DNA of 64,000 nt. Source: Plectonema cf. radiosum LEGE 06105. Its GTDB lineage: Bacteria > Cyanobacteriota > Cyanobacteriia > Cyanobacteriales > Nostocaceae. Location: contig NZ_JADEWL010000013.1 of NCBI RefSeq assembly GCF_015207665.1, positions 29,446 to 93,445 of the forward strand, given 5' to 3'. Of this stretch, positions 43,185 to 52,605 are shown one piece after another. The notes under the pieces are model-generated. The model searched no databases and was not told the DNA's origin. It saw nothing but the letters and a program-made list of their open reading frames with translations. Made by a program: the position numbers and the translations under genes. Every line of letters starts with the position of its first letter. Position 1 is the stretch's first letter.

Positions 43185-43496
43185 ATGCCAATGGCAGTAG
43201 GAGTAATCGAAACATTGAGTTTTCCGGCAATACTCATAGCCGCAGATACGATGGTTAAAGCTGCCGCAGTTACAGTAGTTTTTTACGATAAATCCGAAAG
43301 CGGACGTTTCTTTGTTGCAGTCAGAGGACACGTTGCCGAAGTTCAACGTGCTGTAGCAGCAGGTCTCGAAGCTGTTGAAGTAGAATCTCATGGAGGTCAA
43401 GTCATGTCCCATTACATTGTCCCCAACCCCCCGGAAAATGTCGAAAGCGTTTTACCAATTCATTTCACTTCAAAATCAGAACCTTTCCGTTTTTAA
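43185..43496 (+). CDS. ccmK3: Carboxysome shell protein CcmK3
   Basis: 103 residues from the ATG at 43185, preceded by GGGAG. One BMC domain: VGVIETLSFPAILIAADTMV, GRFFVAVRGHVAEVQRAVAA and SHYIVPNPPENVESVLPIHF. The bulky, non-basic pore region and C-terminal NPPENVE segment match CcmK3 rather than CcmK1/K2. CcmK3 does not assemble alone well and forms mixed hexamers with CcmK4 in beta-carboxysome shells. It lies 122 bases before ccmK4 and away from a main ccm operon, the usual satellite arrangement. Transcribed together with ccmK4. Confidence 0.93.
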   Translation: MPMAVGVIETLSFPAILIAADTMVKAAAVTVVFYDKSESGRFFVAVRGHVAEVQRAVAAGLEAVEVESHGGQVMSHYIVPNPPENVESVLPIHFTSKSEPFRF

Positions 43497-43618
43497 TACG
43501 TAATTGTTCACTTTCTGAGAAAATAAAGAATATATTAGTAGCTATCAAAAAATGTGTAAAAACATTCATACAATCATTTGTTAGCGCCCCATACGTTTAT
43601 TAATACAGGAGATAATTA

Positions 43619-43969
43619 ATGGCACTACAGGCAGTTGGTTCCTTAGAAACTAAAGGTTTTCCTGCCGTATTAGCAGCCGCTGATGCAATGGTAAAAGCTG
43701 GTCGAGTTACCCTTGTTGGCTATATCAGAGTTGGTAGCGCTCGCTTTACAGTTAATATTCGCGGTGATGTTTCAGAAGTTAAGGCTGCTATGGCTGCTGG
43801 TGTGGAAGCCGCAGAAAGCTGTCATGGTGGAACCCTGGAATCTTGGGTAATTATTCCTCGTCCCCACGAAAACGTCGAAGCTGTTTTACCAATTGCTTAT
43901 TCCGAAGAAGTTGAACAATATCGACTTTCTGTAGAAAACCCGATAATCGGTAGGTCTAATGGTCGTTAA
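43619..43969 (+). CDS. ccmK4: Carboxysome shell protein CcmK4
   Basis: 116 residues, BMC domain: [60 protein letters not shown] and [17 protein letters not shown], with a charged tail. These are CcmK4 signatures. It forms shell hexamers, alone or with CcmK3, that are thought to tune shell permeability to bicarbonate and RuBP. The gene follows ccmK3 on the same strand. A hairpin (AAAGCTG at 43991-43997, CAGCTTT at 44004-44010) just past the stop may slow transcription but lacks a T-run. Confidence 0.94.
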   Translation: MALQAVGSLETKGFPAVLAAADAMVKAGRVTLVGYIRVGSARFTVNIRGDVSEVKAAMAAGVEAAESCHGGTLESWVIIPRPHENVEAVLPIAYSEEVEQYRLSVENPIIGRSNGR

Positions 43970-44806
43970 TAATACGATTTTGAATTCTAAAAAGCTGCTA
44001 GATCAGCTTTCCAAGATTCCATCTGTCGCAATCCGGGTTCAAAATGGTATAAGTTTTACTTTTTTTCCGCTCTCTTAATCTCTTCCCTCTGTGTTTTCTA
44101 CGTCTGGGGCGGTTTTTTTCAATAATTTTCTACCGGGAAGGGTTGGGCTAATAATGGAGAACAAAAAAAATCAAATTTGAAGTAATTGCGTGAAAAAAAG
44201 TACCCCAGCGGGTACTTCCATATTTTTAATCAATTTTTTATAATAATAAGAATAAATGGCTGTATTCTATATTTTGCTTTATCTAGGATTCTAAATCAAA
44301 AAATGTCTAAAGCTGGTTTTATATTTAACTCTTATTCAACCCACAGTACTTCATCCCACAAACAAGTTTTTACTATTATTAGATGAGGTGTAAAAATAAA
44401 TACTAAAATAAAACCGAAAATAAATCTAGATTTGACAATTGAAACTAATATGTATAAAGCAACGTCCCAATTACAGTGAATTCTATTGCTTGCGTTAAAA
44501 ATAGTCCTTAAAAAAACATCTTAATTAGTACTTTGTACATCTATCTTTGGGTAGACATTAAGAGCTTGATTAGAAAATATATTTTCCTTTACAAAAATTG
44601 ACATTAGTGAAAATTTAGGAAGGCACCTTGAAAACCCGATTAAATTACTTATTGATTGATTAGTTTTTAAGTTGATGTAGGAAATTCAGCATAAATGGAC
44701 TACAAGTACACGTAATAAAAATAGAATCCATAAAATGTTTTGGATATTTTAGCCTGACCCGGCGACAACTAGTTATATACACCAATTGTGATCAACGGGG
44801 GTTGTG
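43970..44806. other. Long AT-rich region upstream of the HetZ-related gene
   Basis: 837 bases. It contains a hairpin after ccmK4 (43991-44010), a leftward intrinsic terminator (44191-44217) and no accepted ORF; a 66-codon frame at 44186-44386 has implausible composition. I looked for GTA-N8-TAC (NtcA) sites and found none exact. Likely holds the promoter(s) of the HetZ-related gene and possibly a small RNA on the minus strand. Confidence 0.45.
44191..44217 (-). terminator. Orphan intrinsic terminator on the minus strand
   Basis: Minus strand: AGTACCC-GCTG-GGGTACT followed by TTTTTT. It is a textbook Rho-independent terminator, but no minus-strand gene precedes it within the intergenic region. 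It could end a small RNA transcribed leftward from 44220-44800. Confidence 0.6.
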
Positions 44807-45982
44807 ATGCAAACTTTAAAGCAGGGTTTTGAGGAGCGCAATCTCAATATTATGACATCAGAAGCGGAAAAACTGGCATTATATTGGCAAGATCGATTAG
44901 CGGATGAATGTTCGCAACATAGCGAAGCCATAAGAGAAAGTATAGTTAAATGGCTGATAGGAAGCGATGAACAACGCTTGGAGAACCTTGATCTCAAAGA
45001 ACTAAAAATCGCCAAGCAAGCGATGGAATATCGCTATCGGATTTTGTGTCAACGCTACCTGGGAACTGGTAGGGAACGTGCTTATCGTAACTTGATTACT
45101 CGTTTGGGTAGCTTAGCGACATTGCGTTCCAAAATTCAAACTTGGATTTCTTTGAGTCGCGATCGCCAACGTCAGGTATTGGATGTGTTGCAAGAGGTTC
45201 TACAAGAATTATTGCAAAGCGATAGTTATATGCTTTCGCAAATGGCTTGTATTTCTGAGTTTACTCAGGATAGCAGGTTGAGAAATGCCTTAGTATTTGC
45301 CAGTTTGGAAGAGTATTGTATGCGACCGATACGCAATCAACCACTACTGGTATATCGGTTTGTGAACTATTTAAAAAGAACTCAACGTGGTGGTTTAACC
45401 CAAGTACCCGGAAAAGACTTGGTAAGGTTGGTTTCCGAAGAGGTATTCGCTGAAGACGGTGAAAATCGAGTCAGCTTGGTAGATCAAAATGCTATCGAAG
45501 ATTACCTGGAAGAAGAAAAAGCCCAAGAGCAACAACTACAGCGTCAGTTGGTAAAAAGCGAATTTGAGAAATATCTCCAGGAAAATCTGGGAGAAGATGC
45601 CACCAAGTGGCTACAACTGTATCTTAAAGGTTTTACCCAAGACGCGATCGCTAAAGAATTGGGTAAACCAATCAAAGAAATTTATCGGTTGCGAGAAAAA
45701 ATTGGCTACCATGCAGTGAGGGTTTTCGCGCTCAAAGACAAACCGGAGTTAGTCGCTAACTGGCTGGAAAATTCTTTGTGGGAACACAATTTGGGGCTAA
45801 CACCAAAGCAATGGGAACAATTGCAAGAAAAGTTATCACCCATACAAAAGCAAGTATTAGAAATGTTGAAAATGGGTAAAACCATAGAAGAGATTGCCCA
45901 AAATATCAAACTTAAAACTCATCAGGTAATGGGAGAATGGACAAAAGTATATTTAGCTGCTCAAGCTGTACGCAGTGAATGA
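44807..45982 (+). CDS. HetZ-related regulatory protein
   Basis: 391 residues from ATG 44807 (a GTG at 44804 is directly before it). Features: LYWQDRLADECSQHSEAIRE, AYRNLITRLGSLATLRSKIQ, YMLSQMACISEFTQDSRL, LLVYRFVNYLKRTQRGGLTQ, and a C-terminal sigma-factor-like helix-turn-helix: GFTQDAIAKELGKPIKEIYR and GLTPKQWEQL. The C-terminal half aligns by eye with HetZ, a regulator of early heterocyst differentiation in Anabaena; the family is also annotated in cyanobacteria as HetZ-related protein. DNA binding is likely. The 800-base upstream region fits a regulated gene. Confidence 0.8.
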   Translation: MQTLKQGFEERNLNIMTSEAEKLALYWQDRLADECSQHSEAIRESIVKWLIGSDEQRLENLDLKELKIAKQAMEYRYRILCQRYLGTGRERAYRNLITRLGSLATLRSKIQTWISLSRDRQRQVLDVLQEVLQELLQSDSYMLSQMACISEFTQDSRLRNALVFASLEEYCMRPIRNQPLLVYRFVNYLKRTQRGGLTQVPGKDLVRLVSEEVFAEDGENRVSLVDQNAIEDYLEEEKAQEQQLQRQLVKSEFEKYLQENLGEDATKWLQLYLKGFTQDAIAKELGKPIKEIYRLREKIGYHAVRVFALKDKPELVANWLENSLWEHNLGLTPKQWEQLQEKLSPIQKQVLEMLKMGKTIEEIAQNIKLKTHQVMGEWTKVYLAAQAVRSE

Positions 45983-46136
45983 GGCTTTTTTGCAATCAAA
46001 GACCGTTCTCAGAAGGCTATGGACTAAGATGATCAATTATTATTTGTAAATAATTGTAAATAATCTGATTTTTATGATAGTGCCAAATCGCCAATAAAGC
46101 GAATACGATAGAGTAAAATATTAAGCGATTAGACCT

Positions 46137-47357
46137 ATGTTGTCTTCCGAAGGCAAACCAACTGATACCAGTGCAGCGATTGCCAATAAAAAGCCATTTA
46201 AGACGATAGGGACTGACGGTGCATCATCTCTTACCCCAAACCAACAGGAGCAGATATTTCAACTAATTGAGAGTATCTTGTGCTTTGAGGCTTGCCTCTA
46301 TCATCAAGTTTTACCTTTGAAGTTAGAAGATAATAATCTGTTGTTGGGCATCGTTAATCCCACAGATGCGGCGGCATTAGATTATGTTTGTGGTATATTA
46401 TCTTACTTAAAATCCACGTTAGAAACTCAACCCCTGACAGCGGAAACTCACCGGATTATATTGTCAGAATATCTTAATTATAAAAATAGGTCGGTCCAAG
46501 TGTCTAAGTTAGCTTCTAATCAAGGAGAAGAAGTTGAGAATCAATCATTTCTCGAAAATTTAGAAGAAGAATTTGAGCCAGGGGATAATACTTTAATTTT
46601 GTTCGATTCCCCCAGAGGAGTTGATTTAGAAAGTTTCTCTCACATTCAAGAGCCAAAGAAACCTCTAACGACGCCTTTAAATCGCCAAGATTTAGATGAA
46701 AATATTGGTGTAGGTATTTTTGAAGTGATATCGGCAGAGAATTTACCCGCATTAAAATTACCTCTTCGAGAATCATTCAGTGCTGATGCGCTACTGTCTA
46801 CTCTTGCACCGAAAAAGTTGCTCAAAGAATTGCTAGCAAGAATTCTTGCAGGAGGCATCGGTCGTTTATATTTAGAAAGACAGCCTTATCAAGGTCGAAT
46901 TTTATGGAGTTTAAATGGAATCGTACACTCAGTAATAGAAGAACTCCCATTATCGACGTTTCAAGGTGTACTTAATGAATTAAAACGCTTGAATTCTTTA
47001 GCAATAGCAACATTAGGACAAGCAAAACAAGTAGAAACAGAATGTTTATTCCAGCAACAGCGATTGTTATTGCGTTTGCGAGTCATGCCGGGAATGTACG
47101 GAGAAGAAGCAACTTTACAGGTATTACGTGGAGCTGCATTAAAATTTTATCAGCAACAACAGTTAACTCGTCTGAGTCGCGATGCTTTAGGCGCTTCCCA
47201 GCAGTTAAGTTATAAAGTACATGAACTACAGCAAAAATTAGCGCTGAATAAGCGAGACTTAAATCCTCGGCAATTAGAAGCTTTGAATGCTTTGAACGAA
47301 TTAGTAGAAAGTTTAGATAGTCATTTAAGAATACTTACAGATATCCCCACGGTGTAA
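46137..47357 (+). CDS. PilB/GspE-like protein lacking the ATPase core
   Basis: 406 residues. An N-terminal MshEN-type domain (about 32-125: CFEACLYHQVLPLKLED, then LLLGIVNPTDAAALDYVCGI) resembles the c-di-GMP-binding N-domain of PilB/MshE. A Glu-rich linker follows, then a segment like the pre-ATPase N2 domain of GspE (LLARILAGGIGRLYLERQPY, LRVMPGMYGEEATLQVLRG) and a coiled-coil end. There is no Walker A or B motif, so it cannot be a motor. It may be a c-di-GMP-responsive regulator or an adaptor for the type IV pilus motor. It precedes a Crp-type regulator gene by 254 bases. Confidence 0.75.
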   Translation: MLSSEGKPTDTSAAIANKKPFKTIGTDGASSLTPNQQEQIFQLIESILCFEACLYHQVLPLKLEDNNLLLGIVNPTDAAALDYVCGILSYLKSTLETQPLTAETHRIILSEYLNYKNRSVQVSKLASNQGEEVENQSFLENLEEEFEPGDNTLILFDSPRGVDLESFSHIQEPKKPLTTPLNRQDLDENIGVGIFEVISAENLPALKLPLRESFSADALLSTLAPKKLLKELLARILAGGIGRLYLERQPYQGRILWSLNGIVHSVIEELPLSTFQGVLNELKRLNSLAIATLGQAKQVETECLFQQQRLLLRLRVMPGMYGEEATLQVLRGAALKFYQQQQLTRLSRDALGASQQLSYKVHELQQKLALNKRDLNPRQLEALNALNELVESLDSHLRILTDIPTV

Positions 47358-47611
47358 ATAAATAGCCATTGAATTTTGGATTTTGGATTTGAGATTTTCT
47401 GTTTTTGAAATTTGAAATATGGCGGTAGCCACAATTGTTAGGCTCAGTAAAAACGCTGATGAGTATTGGGCAGTTACTGTGTTGTAATAGAAACGTAAAT
47501 TTTTAATCAGGATAATCCAAAATTGAGCGACTGGTTACGGTTAAAAATCTGTATATATTATTAAGTTTTCCCCTATCTAGTTTTTTATTTATTTATTTTG
47601 GCAGATATTTC

Positions 47612-48295
47612 ATGCAGACAGAGGTTTTCGGTGAAATCTTCCCCTTACTGAGTACAGCCAATCCCCAAACTTTAGAGTGGCTGCTCAACGTTGCAACAAT
47701 GCACGAGTATCCGGCTCGACGAGCCGTTTTAATGGAAGACTCTTGGGGTAACGCAGTTTATTTTATTGTATCCGGTTGGTTAAAAGTCCGGCGTACTAAT
47801 AGTGAAGATAGTCGCGCTCTGGCAATTTTAGGTAAAGGTGATTTTTTTGGAGAAATGGCGATTTTAGATGAATCTCCCCGTTGTACCGATGTAATTGCTC
47901 TTTCCCCAGTAGAATTGATTAGCGTGTCGAGGGAAAGCTTTATTCAGATATTATTTAAAGACTCCCAGTTGCATCATCGAATGCTGCAATTAATGGTACG
48001 TAGAATCCGTTATGTGAATTTACGCTTGCAAATGCGAGCCGCACCCCCAGCAGTCAAACTGGCTCACACTTTGGTTGCTTTGGGTGAGAGTTACGGCGAA
48101 GAAGCTGCAAAAGGAAAAGATATTTACAAGATTCCATTTCAAGATTTAGCCGATGTTACCGACATCGGTATAGAAGAAACCACCCAAATTTTAGAAAAGC
48201 TGCAAGAGAAAGCTTGGATTGATGTTCATACTACCCAAGACGTAATTCATCTGCTTAATTTTAAACAATTGGTCAATTTAGCTGGCAGAATATAA
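47612..48295 (+). CDS. Crp/Fnr family transcription regulator
   Basis: 227 residues. A cNMP-binding domain (about 15-130) has GNAVYFIVSGWLKVRRTNSE, GKGDFFGEMAILDESPRCTD with the phosphate-binding Gly-Glu and Arg kept, so a cyclic nucleotide could bind. A dimer helix (LMVRRIRYVNLRLQMRA) and a winged helix follow (about 150-225: IPFQDLADVTDIGIEETTQI, LEKLQEKAWIDV). The recognition helix differs from NtcA. Targets unknown. The gene stands alone with its own upstream region (47358-47611). Confidence 0.9.
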   Translation: MQTEVFGEIFPLLSTANPQTLEWLLNVATMHEYPARRAVLMEDSWGNAVYFIVSGWLKVRRTNSEDSRALAILGKGDFFGEMAILDESPRCTDVIALSPVELISVSRESFIQILFKDSQLHHRMLQLMVRRIRYVNLRLQMRAAPPAVKLAHTLVALGESYGEEAAKGKDIYKIPFQDLADVTDIGIEETTQILEKLQEKAWIDVHTTQDVIHLLNFKQLVNLAGRI

Positions 48296-48442
48296 ATTAT
48301 TAACTGCGATCGCAATCAGTTAATTGATCGTGCAACGCCGATCAGCTTACTGCACGGCGGAGTAAGGGTGGCTTTTATGTGATCGGTGATGAGTTATAAG
48401 TTATAAGTTACATTAAAAATCCTGACTGATAACTTTGAAAAA

Positions 48443-50209
48443 ATGACCGAAGTAACTGCTCATCATCTTGAAAATTCGACAAAACAAGCTACTGCGACAA
48501 TTAGTTACCAAATTGCGATGCCTCAGCCTCAAACCCATCTGTTTGAGGTAACTTTACATTTGCAGGGCTATTCATCATCCACTTTGGATTTAAAAATGCC
48601 CGTTTGGACTCCCGGTTCTTACTTAGTAAGGGAATATGCTAAGCATTTACAAGATTTTTCTGCGATCAGTGACGATAAAGCTTTAACTTGGTGTAAAATT
48701 TCTAAAAATCATTGGCAAGTAGATACAACTAATGTTTCAGAAGTTACTATTAGTTACCGTATTTTTGCGAATGAACTAACTGTCCGCACAAATCATTTAG
48801 ATTCAACCCACGGTTATTTTAATGGAGCGGCGCTATTTTTTAGAATACCGGGGTTTGAAAGAGAACCAATTAATATCACCATTCAAACACCGCACCCACA
48901 ATGGCAGGTAACGACAACATTACCAGCAGTTGAAAAACAAAAAAATACTTTTGTTGCAGCTGACTTTGATACTCTTGTAGACAGTCCTTTTGAAATCGGT
49001 TCCCATCAACTATATGACTTCGAGGTACATTCTCTACCTCATCAACTAGCAATTTGGGGAAAAGGTAATGTGCAAGTCGAACCGATGATTGAGGATATCA
49101 AGAAAATCATCGAAGTAGAAGCCCAGATATTCGGTGGTTTACCCTATGAACGATATTTATTTCTGCTACATTTATCAGCCCAATCATTCGGTGGTTTGGA
49201 ACATAAAAACTCTTGTGCCTTAATTTATAAGCGCTTTGGATTTTGCGATCGCGAAAAATACGAGCGTTTTATGCAGTTGGTAGCTCACGAATTCTTCCAT
49301 TTATGGAATGTGAAGCGAATTCGTCCCAAAGAATTGGAAGTTTTCGACTATGACCAAGAAAACTATACACCTTCCCTATGGTTTTGCGAAGGAACCACAA
49401 GTTACTATGATTTATTAATTCCTTTAAGAGCCGGAATTTATAACGTTAAATCATACTTAAATAATTTAAGTAAAGAAATAACTGCATATGAAACCACACC
49501 GGGACGTAAAATACAGCCCGTTTCCGAATCAAGTTTTGATGCTTGGATTAAACTTTATCGTCAAGATGCTAATAGTAAAAATTCTCAAATTTCCTATTAT
49601 TTAAAAGGAGAAATGATTTCATTATTGTTAGATTTACTAATTCGTTCTCGTCATAATAATCAACGTTCTCTTGATGATGTAATGCTTAAATTATGGCAAG
49701 AATTTGGTAAGGATGAAATTGGTTATACTGCTGCGGAATTAAAGCAAGTTATTGAATCAGTAGCGGAAATTGATTTAACAGATTTCTTTCAGCGTTATAT
49801 CCACGGTACAGAAGATTTACCATTTAACGAATATCTCGAACCCTTTGGTTTAAAGTTAGTTGCGGATATTCCAGATGAACCATTTTTAGGGATAAAAGTA
49901 ACTAGTGATAATGCACGAGAATCAATCAAATTTGTTGAAACAGATTCACCGGCACAAATCGCTGGAATTGACGCAGGTGATGAATTATTAGCAATTGATG
50001 GTATCAAGGTAACAGCAAATCAATTAAGTGAAAGATTGAAAGAATATCAACCCCAAGATACTATTGAAATTACCGTATTTCATCAAGATGAATTGCGTAA
50101 TTATCACGTTATTTTAGCGAGACCTCGTGCTAATAAATACGAAGTAGTACCACTAAAAAATCCTTCTGTCGCTCAGAAAGAGAAATTTAATCAGTTTTTG
50201 GGAGTGTAG
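48443..50209 (+). CDS. M61 family glycyl aminopeptidase-like metalloprotease with PDZ domain
   Basis: 588 residues. N-terminal beta domain (about 15-170; PQTHLFEVTLHLQGYSSSTL), gluzincin catalytic domain with HEFFH (about 280-284, QLVAHEFFHLWNVKRIRP) and the third ligand Glu in FCEGTTSYYDLLI, then a helical part and a C-terminal PDZ domain (about 470-560: FLGIKVTSDNARESI, AQIAGIDAGDELLAIDGIKV). M61 enzymes release N-terminal glycine or alanine or act as endopeptidases. No signal peptide is seen, so the enzyme is probably cytoplasmic. Length is typical. Confidence 0.95.
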   Translation: MTEVTAHHLENSTKQATATISYQIAMPQPQTHLFEVTLHLQGYSSSTLDLKMPVWTPGSYLVREYAKHLQDFSAISDDKALTWCKISKNHWQVDTTNVSEVTISYRIFANELTVRTNHLDSTHGYFNGAALFFRIPGFEREPINITIQTPHPQWQVTTTLPAVEKQKNTFVAADFDTLVDSPFEIGSHQLYDFEVHSLPHQLAIWGKGNVQVEPMIEDIKKIIEVEAQIFGGLPYERYLFLLHLSAQSFGGLEHKNSCALIYKRFGFCDREKYERFMQLVAHEFFHLWNVKRIRPKELEVFDYDQENYTPSLWFCEGTTSYYDLLIPLRAGIYNVKSYLNNLSKEITAYETTPGRKIQPVSESSFDAWIKLYRQDANSKNSQISYYLKGEMISLLLDLLIRSRHNNQRSLDDVMLKLWQEFGKDEIGYTAAELKQVIESVAEIDLTDFFQRYIHGTEDLPFNEYLEPFGLKLVADIPDEPFLGIKVTSDNARESIKFVETDSPAQIAGIDAGDELLAIDGIKVTANQLSERLKEYQPQDTIEITVFHQDELRNYHVILARPRANKYEVVPLKNPSVAQKEKFNQFLGV

Positions 50210-50260
50210 TTTTCATCGTTTGAATTGAAGGTAAATAGTTCGATATTTTATTTTTTAGAT

Positions 50261-50283
50261 GAGACGTAGCACTGCTACGTCTC
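50261..50283. repeat. Palindromic repeat, copy 2
   Basis: GAGACGTAGCA (50261-50271) and TGCTACGTCTC (50273-50283), one-base loop; same core as 23287-23315. It lies after the M61 gene and may act as a transcript-end hairpin. Confidence 0.9.
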
Positions 50284-50383
50284 TACATTTATGGCGATGA
50301 ATAGCCTCTATAGGGGTAGAATATAAACAGCAAATATGTAGATATAGTGAAAACCGCTATAATATAAGTAGAATTTCCAAAAA

Positions 50384-51040
50384 ATGACGAATCAATACGA
50401 TAAGATAATTATTTTTGATTGCGACAGTACTTTAAGCAGTATTGAAGGAGTTGATGAGTTAGCTCGTGTAGCAGGTGAAGAAGCAACTCAAGAAATTGAA
50501 AAAATGACTGCTGAAGCAATGGAAGGTAAGATTACTTTAGAAAGTATTTTTGCTAAACGTTTATCTATTATTCAACCGACTGCTGAAAGTGTTTCGCAAG
50601 TTGGTAAATTATATATTGAAACCGTAGAACCTTCCGCAAAGCAAGTTATTACAACTTTGAAAAATCAAGGTTGGATACCAGTCATTTTAAGCGGTGGTTA
50701 TCGTCAAGCAATCAAACCTCTAGCCGATTATCTAGATGTAGAGTTAATCGAAGCTGTTGACCTGTATTTTCACGAAGATGGCAGTTATCGTGACTTTGAC
50801 CGTAATTATCCTTCAACTCGTTCCGGTGGTAAACCCGAAATTGTCAAAAGTTTACGCCATAAATATTCACCAAGAATAATTGTCGCTGTCGGTGATGGTG
50901 TCAGCGATTTAGAATCTAAATCTGCTGTTGATATGTTTATTGGGTTTGGTAGATATGCTATCAGAGAAAAAGTTAAACAACAAGCCGATTATTTTATTAC
51001 CGATTTACAGGAAATAGTTTCTTTGGTTGAAAATTTGTAA
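50384..51040 (+). CDS. HAD-IB family phosphatase (phosphoserine phosphatase-like)
   Basis: 218 residues. HAD motifs in order: nucleophile DCDST (IIFDCDSTLSSIEGVDELAR, residues about 8-27), motif II Ser in VILSGGYRQAIKPLAD, motif III Lys in GGKPEIVKSLRHKY, motif IV GDGVSDLESKSAVD. The arrangement with a helical cap after motif I is the HAD-IB type of SerB phosphoserine phosphatase, so it may make serine from phosphoserine. Related HAD enzymes use other small phosphates, so the symbol serB is not given. It has GAA-rich upstream sequence and no clear ribosome site. Confidence 0.88.
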   Translation: MTNQYDKIIIFDCDSTLSSIEGVDELARVAGEEATQEIEKMTAEAMEGKITLESIFAKRLSIIQPTAESVSQVGKLYIETVEPSAKQVITTLKNQGWIPVILSGGYRQAIKPLADYLDVELIEAVDLYFHEDGSYRDFDRNYPSTRSGGKPEIVKSLRHKYSPRIIVAVGDGVSDLESKSAVDMFIGFGRYAIREKVKQQADYFITDLQEIVSLVENL

Positions 51041-52011
51041 TTGAGAGAGTTACATATACAGAGTATTTTTTACAACTGGCCATGGTTAAAAATAAGTATT
51101 TATTTGCAAGAAATACGGCTTTTTATTTTTATGTATAGCATCTAATAATACTTTGAACCATGGTATTGAGGACGATTCGGATTGAAGTAATTGAGACACT
51201 TTTGAAATAATCAGATGCAAAAGCAACGACAAACAAATACCCAATGCCCTAAATCGCGGTATTGGGACTCAATTTCGGCAACATCTTTGAGTGTATCATT
51301 AGAAAATTCCGCGTTGCGACTCTATCAACACTATCAATAAGCGATTAATAAAGCATTCTCAGAAAACTTAGCAGAAGGTAGCAAAACTATGGCAACCTTG
51401 ATTGTTTTTTTAATCTGTGTGTTTCCGTCCAACGTTTACGCAGCCATAAATTCAGTGGATTTTGGTGGTAATGAAAACGGACCTCGTTACCTACTGTTCC
51501 GCCTACCGCTGCAAGTGTTATTAATTGGATGGACTTGGATTGTGACAGTGCGGTAATCTCTGGAGGTCATTGATTCAATCATTAATCATCAAATACCGAA
51601 GTATAATTTCGCTAATGCAAGACTTTTTTGCTCAGATGTGGGGAAATAACAAGAAGGACACGAAACTTCGTCACACAGAACTAGAACTACTGCTGAAAGA
51701 AACGGGTTTTCTTGCTGATGCTTAATCTTGGGCGCTGTTGAGTCCCTCGTCGTTAGCGCTGTATTGTGAGAATTTTTAACGCCAACCTACTTAAAGTATC
51801 ATCCTATCTTTTGATGTAAAGATGTTATTTTTATACATTTTAATTTGATGCTTTCAAATTTTTGCCCGGTGATAATCTTGTGACAGAACTATATAAAAAG
51901 TATTAGGTATTTATCGTTAACATCTAACCTGAGATTATCACCTTTGATTGATTTTTGGAAAAAATAAATATGTTCAAATTGAGGGAGAGTTAAATTTAGA
52001 GAAACTAAATT
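51041..52011. other. Decayed stretch with gene remnants
   Basis: 971 bases between the HAD gene and dps. It includes a DoxX-like C-terminal remnant (51389-51556) and a 36-codon frame (51615-51725) that looks like the tail of another gene. No intact gene is seen. Upstream of dps, TTGTGACA near 51887 and TATAAA near 51900 may be promoter parts, but the spacing is short. Confidence 0.5.
51389..51556 (+). pseudogene. C-terminal remnant of a DoxX-like membrane protein
   Basis: 55 codons: ATLIVFLICVFPSNVYAAIN, then RYLLFRLPLQVLLIGWTWIV. The final two helices of small DoxX-family membrane proteins (about 120-140 residues) look like this, with P-x-N-x-x-A-A and R-x-P-x-Q-x-x-L-I-G-W. Upstream codons contain a stop and no related sequence, so only the end of the gene is left. 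Confidence 0.5.
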
Positions 52012-52545
52012 ATGCGTAGCATTAATATTGGATTGACAGAGCAACAGCGTAAAGGTGTTTGCGAATTATTGAACAATGATTTAGCAGATGCTTATTTACT
52101 GTTAGTTAAAACAAAAAAATACCATTGGGATGTAGTGGGACCTCAATTCCGTAGTTTGCATGAATTGTGGGAAGAACACTATCAAATCCTAACAGCAAAT
52201 ATAGATTCCATCGCCGAACGTGTACGTGCTTTGGGTTATTTTCCTGTTGGTACTATGCAAGGATTTCTGCAACTGACATCCTTAAAAGAAAATCCAGAAA
52301 ATCTACCTTTAGCAACTCAAATGGTATCTAAATTGGTAGATGACCACGAACAGATTATCCGTAATTTACGCGAACATATTGATAAATGTGCTGATGACTT
52401 CCACGATGAAGGAACTGCTGACTTCCTTACCGGATTAATGGAAGGACACGAAGAAATGGCTTGGATGTTGCGCTCCTTTATTGAAGGAGAATCTTTGCAA
52501 GCAGATGGTAGAACACCTGAAAAAACTGCTGTAGGTGTTAATTAG
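52012..52545 (+). CDS. dps: Dps family ferritin-like protein
   Basis: 177 residues. Four-helix bundle with the Dps ferroxidase signature: KYHWDVVGPQFRSLHELWEE and DSIAERVRALG (His, His, Asp and Glu positions kept). Dps dodecamers oxidise and store iron and protect DNA from peroxide. The N-terminus is short and not lysine-rich, so DNA binding may be weak. The next gene, a glycine-zipper stress protein, starts 60 bases downstream, so the two may form a stress operon. Confidence 0.95.
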   Translation: MRSINIGLTEQQRKGVCELLNNDLADAYLLLVKTKKYHWDVVGPQFRSLHELWEEHYQILTANIDSIAERVRALGYFPVGTMQGFLQLTSLKENPENLPLATQMVSKLVDDHEQIIRNLREHIDKCADDFHDEGTADFLTGLMEGHEEMAWMLRSFIEGESLQADGRTPEKTAVGVN

Positions 52546-52605
52546 AAGCAGCAAATTCCATTTTTAACTCATATTCGTGAATTGCATTAATACAGGGGAA
52601 TCGAT

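Noticed and set aside
44186..44386. 66-codon plus-strand ORF after ccmK4
   Set aside because: Starts inside a terminator hairpin and has no protein-like pattern.
43970..44806. NtcA site (GTA-N8-TAC) upstream of the HetZ-related gene
   Set aside because: Only near misses with wrong spacing were found.
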